Of a stretch of 64,000 nt of DNA, positions 59,055 to 64,000 are shown piece by piece; position 1 is the first letter of the stretch; the number at the start of each line of letters is the position of its first letter. Made by a program: the position numbers and the translations under genes. The notes beneath the pieces were generated by a model, which saw only the letters and a program-made list of their open reading frames with translations, was not told the origin of the DNA and did not search any database. Origin of the DNA: Cryptomeria japonica (taxonomy: Eukaryota; Streptophyta; Pinopsida; Cupressales; Cupressaceae); NCBI RefSeq assembly GCF_030272615.1, contig NW_026729329.1, positions 33,001 to 97,000 on the forward strand. The letters are read 5' to 3'.

Positions 59055-59432
59055 GTGTTTTTCTATTCTTCGGGTTGTGCCTTCATCAATCCTTTATGTG
59101 AAGAGGTTTCTTTCTCTTTTGAAAGGTTTAATTCTTCTGATACTAGCCTCCCCCTTGAACATCTTCCCTTTTCTATTATGCTTGTGTTTGATGTGCCTCC
59201 ATGTGTTCCAGAGGCTTGTTTTATATGGATCCCTTATGGTGGAAAAGTGAACGGTAAAGTGTTCTTTCACCACATGAGCAGTATGTGTGATTTAATGCAC
59301 GCATATAGAAAACTTCAATTGTTGCAGTTGGCTAGTGATTGCAACTATGGTATAAAGGGGATTATCTCCTTCAAAAGGTTCATCTTTGACAGAGGCAAAA
59401 GGAATCAATTGCCTCTTATTGTAGCGATGTAA
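59055..59432 (+). CDS. Unrecognised 125-codon ORF
   Basis: This open frame has a hydrophobic, Pro/Cys-containing first half (FDVPPCVPEACFIWIPYGGK) and a basic second half (RKLQLLQLASDCNYG, FDRGKRNQ). There is no domain I can name. It may be the remains of a retroelement frame following 56924-58374; coding status is uncertain. Confidence 0.25.
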   Translation: MFFYSSGCAFINPLCEEVSFSFERFNSSDTSLPLEHLPFSIMLVFDVPPCVPEACFIWIPYGGKVNGKVFFHHMSSMCDLMHAYRKLQLLQLASDCNYGIKGIISFKRFIFDRGKRNQLPLIVAM

Positions 59433-61293
59433 ATATTATTTAGTTTTCTTGTTTTCCAAGAAGTGCATGAGCATAGGATATTCCTCTCTAGAATGACAAA
59501 TATTTTTGCATATTACAGGGGTAGTGGTTTATTTTTATTTTTTTAGTCTTGACTTTATGCCCAATGGATCTCCTAGGCTACTGATCATGTGCCAAGAAGC
59601 CTCACCATCCCCTCTGAGTCACTAGAAATGTTGACCATTTTTGTGTCAACCTTAGCCATGTAGATAACCAGTCTAAGAAGATCATTAGATGGATAAAACC
59701 TTGTGTTTGTCCCTAAGGCCTAGAACCCTAAACCCTAAAGGCATTTTTTGCCTTAGCCATTTTTTAAGCCTTGTTCTTTTTCAATGTTGACCGTCTCACA
59801 CAGTCATTTCACTTGAGTTTACTGGATGGAGGATCCCTTCTTCATGGCAAGACTGACCCCTTTCACCTACTACTAGCTGGTGGGAGATACTTTTTATCAC
59901 TTATCGCATAATCAGGAACTTTCCACTTTTGTTCCCTTCTACAACCATTCCACTTTCATGTGACTGCGCGATAAGCGATGATGGCGGGAGTTCTTTGTTG
60001 TTATCTCTTGGAATTTTCCTATCACTCTTTTCCCGCAAATAGGAACAATGTGACCATTCCAATTTCGTGCGACTGCACAATGAGAAATGTTGGGGGAAGC
60101 GAGGAAGACCCTTGGTGGGGTCCACCTTGTGAAACTATGATGTAGCCAAGGCAAGGTTAAGTAAAATGTTATCACCATTTTTCAATGGTTAGGAACAAAG
60201 GTTTTCTTGAAGCTACAAAATAGAGATGAGGCTTGTGGGGATACCTGATTTAACAGTTAATCAGAGTCGTCCAATTTCACTAAAGAGCTAGATCAACAAT
60301 GTTTTTTTAAACTTCTTTTATAGGGCTTTTGAAGACTTTGTGGCGTGATCTTGGTTGTCCATCTGTGTGCAATAAGGAGGATCTAGTGGCTTGAATTTAA
60401 ATTGGAGGTGATCGTTGAAATTCAAATAGGTGTCTGAGGGTGGTTGCTGACTTAATGGGTCAAAAATCAGTTTTTGGCCCCATCGGTGGCCTAAATTAGA
60501 TCAGATCCCTTCCAACCACTTCCAGGTGGCCAGGGGGCGAGTGCCATTACTCCGTCATGACTCTGCAAAGGATTTTCATATGCCAACCTTGCCCATTTAT
60601 TATAGAATGAATACTTTTGTGTCGGTAGAGGACATTCAAATGCTTCAACACAAGATTCATCCTATTTTGCAGGGATTGTTGCTCTTTCCTAGTTCTGGGA
60701 GATATTTTTCAGACATGCAACCATCAGATCAATTTGTCTAATCTGATTCTCCTCTCTTTTTTGTAACCTAACCAGATTTTGAACCCCATATTCATCTGAG
60801 TTATGCCTGACCTATAAAGAAAAATTTGTAGCTCTTTCAAAGGGTCATTTCCCCGTTTCTCTTATAGAAACTCATACTTTCTGCAAATATAAACTTTTCC
60901 TTTCCTTTTTATTAGTACTATTATTTATTTTGCCTCTTTTCAATTTAAATATTCTATGTAATGTATTTTACTCTTTATCTGAATGCATTCTTTTCTGATT
61001 CTTAGTCTATGTGATTGTGTTAATACCTCTATAGATGTTGTCTATGAATTGATTTTAATTCCTCTCTTCATCTTATAGGATTCTAATCTTTGCATGTTCT
61101 TAGAGATTTGATTAGGATAGGAAATTTTGTGTATCTTTGGGTAGTTTTCATTGATGTCTTATCTAGTTATGGAGAGGGAGGGTCAACTTTCAATCTAGGT
61201 GCATCACCTCTTTTCCCTTTCAACATTCCTTCTCCCCTTTTCCACTCAGATCATTAGAATAGGTTTTACAAGTGTTAGGTTAGTCCAACATTA
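59433..61293. other. Unassigned DNA
   Basis: No supported gene or element boundary. Notable only are CCCTAAACCCTAAA near 59727, locally higher GC at 59930-60170, and a small frame at 60526-60741 without known motif. 60742-61290 is T-rich and featureless. Confidence 0.4.
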
Positions 61294-61669
61294 TGTTGCA
61301 AGGTGTGCACCCTTGATCTCCTTGTGTTGTGCAACACAACACTCAGGTATGTAACATGGCTTAACCGTCTCTTGTGAATTCTATAAGTCTAGTGGTTGTA
61401 TCGGTCATTAATAGGTCGATCTTTTGGTGCAACAGAAACCGCACTTGTAACAAGTGGTATCATAGCTTGGTCACAACTTCAAACCCCTCGCTTGTGTTGG
61501 GGGGGTGGATTTTTACAAGGTGCATTCCCTTGGTCTCCCTGTGTTGTGCAGTGCAGCACTCAGGTTTGTGACATGAATTAACCACCTCCTGTGGATTCTA
61601 TAAGTCTAGTGGTTGTATTGAGCATTAATAGGTCGATCTTTTGGTCCAATGACAACCACACTTGTAACA
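61294..61669 (+). mobile_element. TRIM: 376-bp miniature LTR retrotransposon
   Basis: Two direct repeats of about 160 bp (61294-61452 and about 61509-61669) share blocks such as TTCTATAAGTCTAGTGGTTG and ATTAATAGGTCGATCTTTTGG, and both end CACTTGTAACA. Between them are only about 56 bp, holding an initiator-Met primer site (TGGTATCATAGC at 61455) and a G-rich purine tract (TTGGGGGGGTGGA). The flanks CATTA and CATTG fit a 5-bp target duplication with one change. It has no coding capacity, as usual for TRIMs. Confidence 0.8.
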
Positions 61670-61769
61670 CATTGCAGCCTGATTAATAATGAAGTTGGCC
61701 TTCTCTAAAGACTCAACCCGACATGTGCAAGGTCCCACACTTGGAGGTTGTTTCCATGTTTCACAAGGT

Positions 61770-62730
61770 TGTTAAGCACTAGTGATCAACAAGGGTGCAA
61801 AATTTTGCGACAATAGTTTTTGTTATGTTTATTTGAATTTTTTATGCTTATTTGGATTAAAACTAACCATAAGCCCTCACATTCATTTTCCATTGGTTCA
61901 CACAATTTTATACTCATCTATTTTCTTTGCACAACTTTTAGACCACTACTACACATCATATTTGTACTACAATCATCATACCATATTACACCATATCGAT
62001 ATTCTCATACACACAACTATTATGTCCATTAAATACCAATCGGATCCATAATAATCTCTACTAGGTTGGCCAAAGTAAAAATGTAATGTGTACATAGAAT
62101 CACCCTAAAATATATCATCCAGAAGGTAAAGAATACATGCGACAATTCACACCAAGTTGGAATACCTTCCAATTATCATAAAAAACTTTGCATGCAATTG
62201 CTCGAACCAAAATGCACAAGTCAATACAAACTAATATGCTAAATCCAAAAATTCTTAACCTAGACCCAAAAATAGAATAAGTGATCCACCACAAAATAAG
62301 TACAACACCTTAAGAATAGTAAAACTTGACCTACACGACCATCTAAAGCATATCTGGTACAAACATACATTTTGGATCATAACATAGTTCACTAGAGAAA
62401 ACAACAATGATAATAGCATAATTCCCGAACAAAGCAGGAAACATCAAAACTTCCAAAAAGAACTTGAATCAATATCCCATATCATATAAATAGAACAACA
62501 TACATATACAAATTTCTTTGTAGCATAACATCATTTAAACTATGTATCCAGATCATCAACTATATTAGGAACAAGAATATATCGAACCACATACTTCCAC
62601 TATAGATCTCTTCTAATACTCAACATAGACACAACAATATATACCAACATCATAATACATATCTGGATCAACATCCAATCCACACAACACAAGTTTGACA
62701 TCAATGACAACAAAGACACTCATAAGTACA
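61770..62730 (-). repeat. 3' LTR of C3
   Basis: Plus-strand ends TGTTAAGCACTAGTG and CTCATAAGTACA, giving TG...CA. It is AT-rich without frames; the left boundary rests on similarity to C1 and the TG. Confidence 0.6.
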
Positions 62731-62885
62731 ATAGTCTCCCCCTTTGTAATTGTTGGCAAAACTTTAAACTTCTCAAAACATTTCTCCTATTCAATAATAT
62801 TTCTCCCCCTTTGACATCAAAGACAAAGGGTGATTCCATAAGCCAGAAAATATGTCGATAAAAACTACAACTCCCCCTAACAAAA
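62731..62885 (-). promoter_or_regulatory. Multiple polypurine tracts of C3
   Basis: Minus-strand AAAGGGGGAGA at 62735-62745, again at 62804-62814, and TTAGGGGGAG near 62871. This is the same pattern as in C1 and C2. Confidence 0.7.
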
Positions 62886-63332
62886 ATATCCAAAAAGAGA
62901 ACAAAATACCAATATAACAGTTCCAAGCCAAATATGCTCGAATTGTTTCCTTAAACCCATAAAGAAATAATTTCATGAATGAACAACAACAATCAAAAAC
63001 TTTCTTTGACACTCACAATCAATGCACTAGTTTACCACAACATCAAAGACATTCGCATTAACCACACTCTATTCAACTTTTTTAGCTTCAACCAATAATC
63101 TAAGAAAAGTAGACAATTGCAATTCCATGGAAACCTTGAGTGCACAAAACAACTTCACATTTTCCTCTCTCTTCTTTTGTCACAATGACAATTGAGAATA
63201 GAGATCCCAAACCTTAGATTTCATTGCACCATTTTCATCCTTGTAAATATTAAAATACTAGGCTAACGCAGTAAGATGAGACTCAATAGAGTCTATCTCA
63301 TCTTTAAATTTATTTGTAGCCATGGGTCACCT

Positions 63333-63989
63333 TCAGAAATACTTATACAATCTATCAACAATATCCATCATATTTCTAAAACCAGTCAACTTAAGCTTAA
63401 GATCTTGATGTTCCCTTAGGCACTTCTTGGTCATTTTCACTGTCACATTTCCTTCTATACAAGGTTCATTTGAATCACTATCGACATTACCAATTATAGG
63501 CATATGCTCAATTAACAATTCTATCAATACTATCGGAAGAACATCAGTAACATTAGTGGGAACAAGATTATTTTGGAGAAAATATGTTACATATGCATGT
63601 TTAATGGTATCTTGATCATAAGATGGAATAGTAAGGTACAACTCACCAACACTTTTTAGTCCATCTGGCCTCTCAAGAAATTCAAGCACTTTGTCTTCAT
63701 CATAAGAACTTTCCTTTGTCAAAATAGGCGAAGCAATCACCTTCTTTCTTGCTATAATATTTTTCGGCATATTGACCTTCTCTGGTTCTTCATCACTTTC
63801 TATAATTACTAATCTTGCACACTCTTTTATCACTTGTTTATATTTCAGTATCTTAGATGTTTTATAAGAATCTTTTGCAAATGATTTCCTTACTTTCTTG
63901 CCTTTTGGCACATTCTCACTTTTGTTATAATTCTTCACAACACATTTTCCCATAATCTCATCATATGTTTGAAATATTTCTTCATTCAA
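63333..63989 (-). CDS. Intact 218-codon ORF upstream of the C3 polypurine tracts
   Basis: The ORF starts at ATG 63989, directly after an in-frame TGA, and runs to a stop at 63333-63335. The first third is lysine-rich (KGKKVRKSFAKDSYKTSKIL); the middle has acidic and basic segments (VIIESDEEPEKVNMPKNIIA) and a short hydrophobic stretch (VLPIVLIELLIEHMPIIG); the end is basic. It contains no copia pol motif. Some Sireviruses carry an extra, envelope-like ORF at this place, but I see no signal peptide or convincing membrane anchor. It could equally be a gag extension or an unrelated frame. C1 and C2 lack it. Confidence 0.45.
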   Translation of the reverse strand: MNEEIFQTYDEIMGKCVVKNYNKSENVPKGKKVRKSFAKDSYKTSKILKYKQVIKECARLVIIESDEEPEKVNMPKNIIARKKVIASPILTKESSYDEDKVLEFLERPDGLKSVGELYLTIPSYDQDTIKHAYVTYFLQNNLVPTNVTDVLPIVLIELLIEHMPIIGNVDSDSNEPCIEGNVTVKMTKKCLREHQDLKLKLTGFRNMMDIVDRLYKYF

Positions 63990-64000
63990 ATCTTTTGGCA

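Larger units (their letters stand above)
61770..64000 (-). mobile_element. Copia element C3 (Sirevirus-like), partial at the window edge
   Basis: A 961-bp 3' LTR, then repeated polypurine tracts, then a gene-free spacer and an extra ORF on the minus strand; the rest lies beyond the window. The LTR's left end resembles the C1 LTR (TGTTA, ACTAGTG, CAAC in the same order), and the inner end shares TTTGACATCAATGACAA. Confidence 0.7.

Overview
This window looks like intergenic DNA of a large, repeat-rich seed-plant nuclear genome. I see no intact host gene, tRNA, rRNA or CRISPR array. Almost everything recognisable is plant LTR retrotransposon sequence: Ty3/gypsy of Tat and chromovirus type, Ty1/copia with the repeated polypurine tracts of Sireviruses, short-LTR non-autonomous elements and one TRIM. 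Nearly all coding frames carry stops and frameshifts, so the elements are old. A gymnosperm or another giant-genome plant is plausible, but that is inference only.

The central structure is a nest. An old gypsy-like element, here 'A' (+ strand, about 4200-55709), carries three insertions. Sirevirus-like copia C1 (7418-14546, - strand) lies in its left LTR. A short-LTR non-autonomous element, E (17029-24766, - strand), lies in its acidic gag-distal frame. A giant Tat-lineage element, T (31914-55236, - strand), lies in its right LTR and itself contains copia C2 (44833-51527, + strand) in its gag gene. Removing each insertion with one 5-bp target duplication restores either the host reading frame or the host LTR alignment.

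Element A is the most unusual item. Its left copy ends in CAACA and is followed by a tRNA-Arg-type primer site and a gag gene; its right copy ends at the same point and has no primer site. These are the marks of an LTR pair. Yet the homology between the copies runs back through a gag-like, coiled-coil protein of over a thousand codons, followed by a TATA box. The protein therefore appears to lie inside the LTR. A second, unrelated-looking unit at 101-3814 has the same order: long coiled-coil frame, TATA box, LTR end, tRNA-Arg-type primer site.

Element T has nearly equal LTRs of 1283 and 1282 bp with a perfect GATTC target duplication. It has a tRNA-Lys-type primer site and gag, protease, a G-patch-like motif, reverse transcriptase, RNase H, a second RNase H and integrase. 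Between integrase and the 3' LTR it carries a decayed Plant Mobile Domain gene in antisense, with its own TATA box and possibly an intron.

To the right of the nest lie a chromovirus integrase-chromodomain fragment (55715-56270), a degraded gag-like and acidic frame (56924-58374), unassigned DNA, a 376-bp TRIM (61294-61669), and the 3' end of a third Sirevirus-like copia, C3 (61770 to the window edge), with a 218-codon extra ORF.
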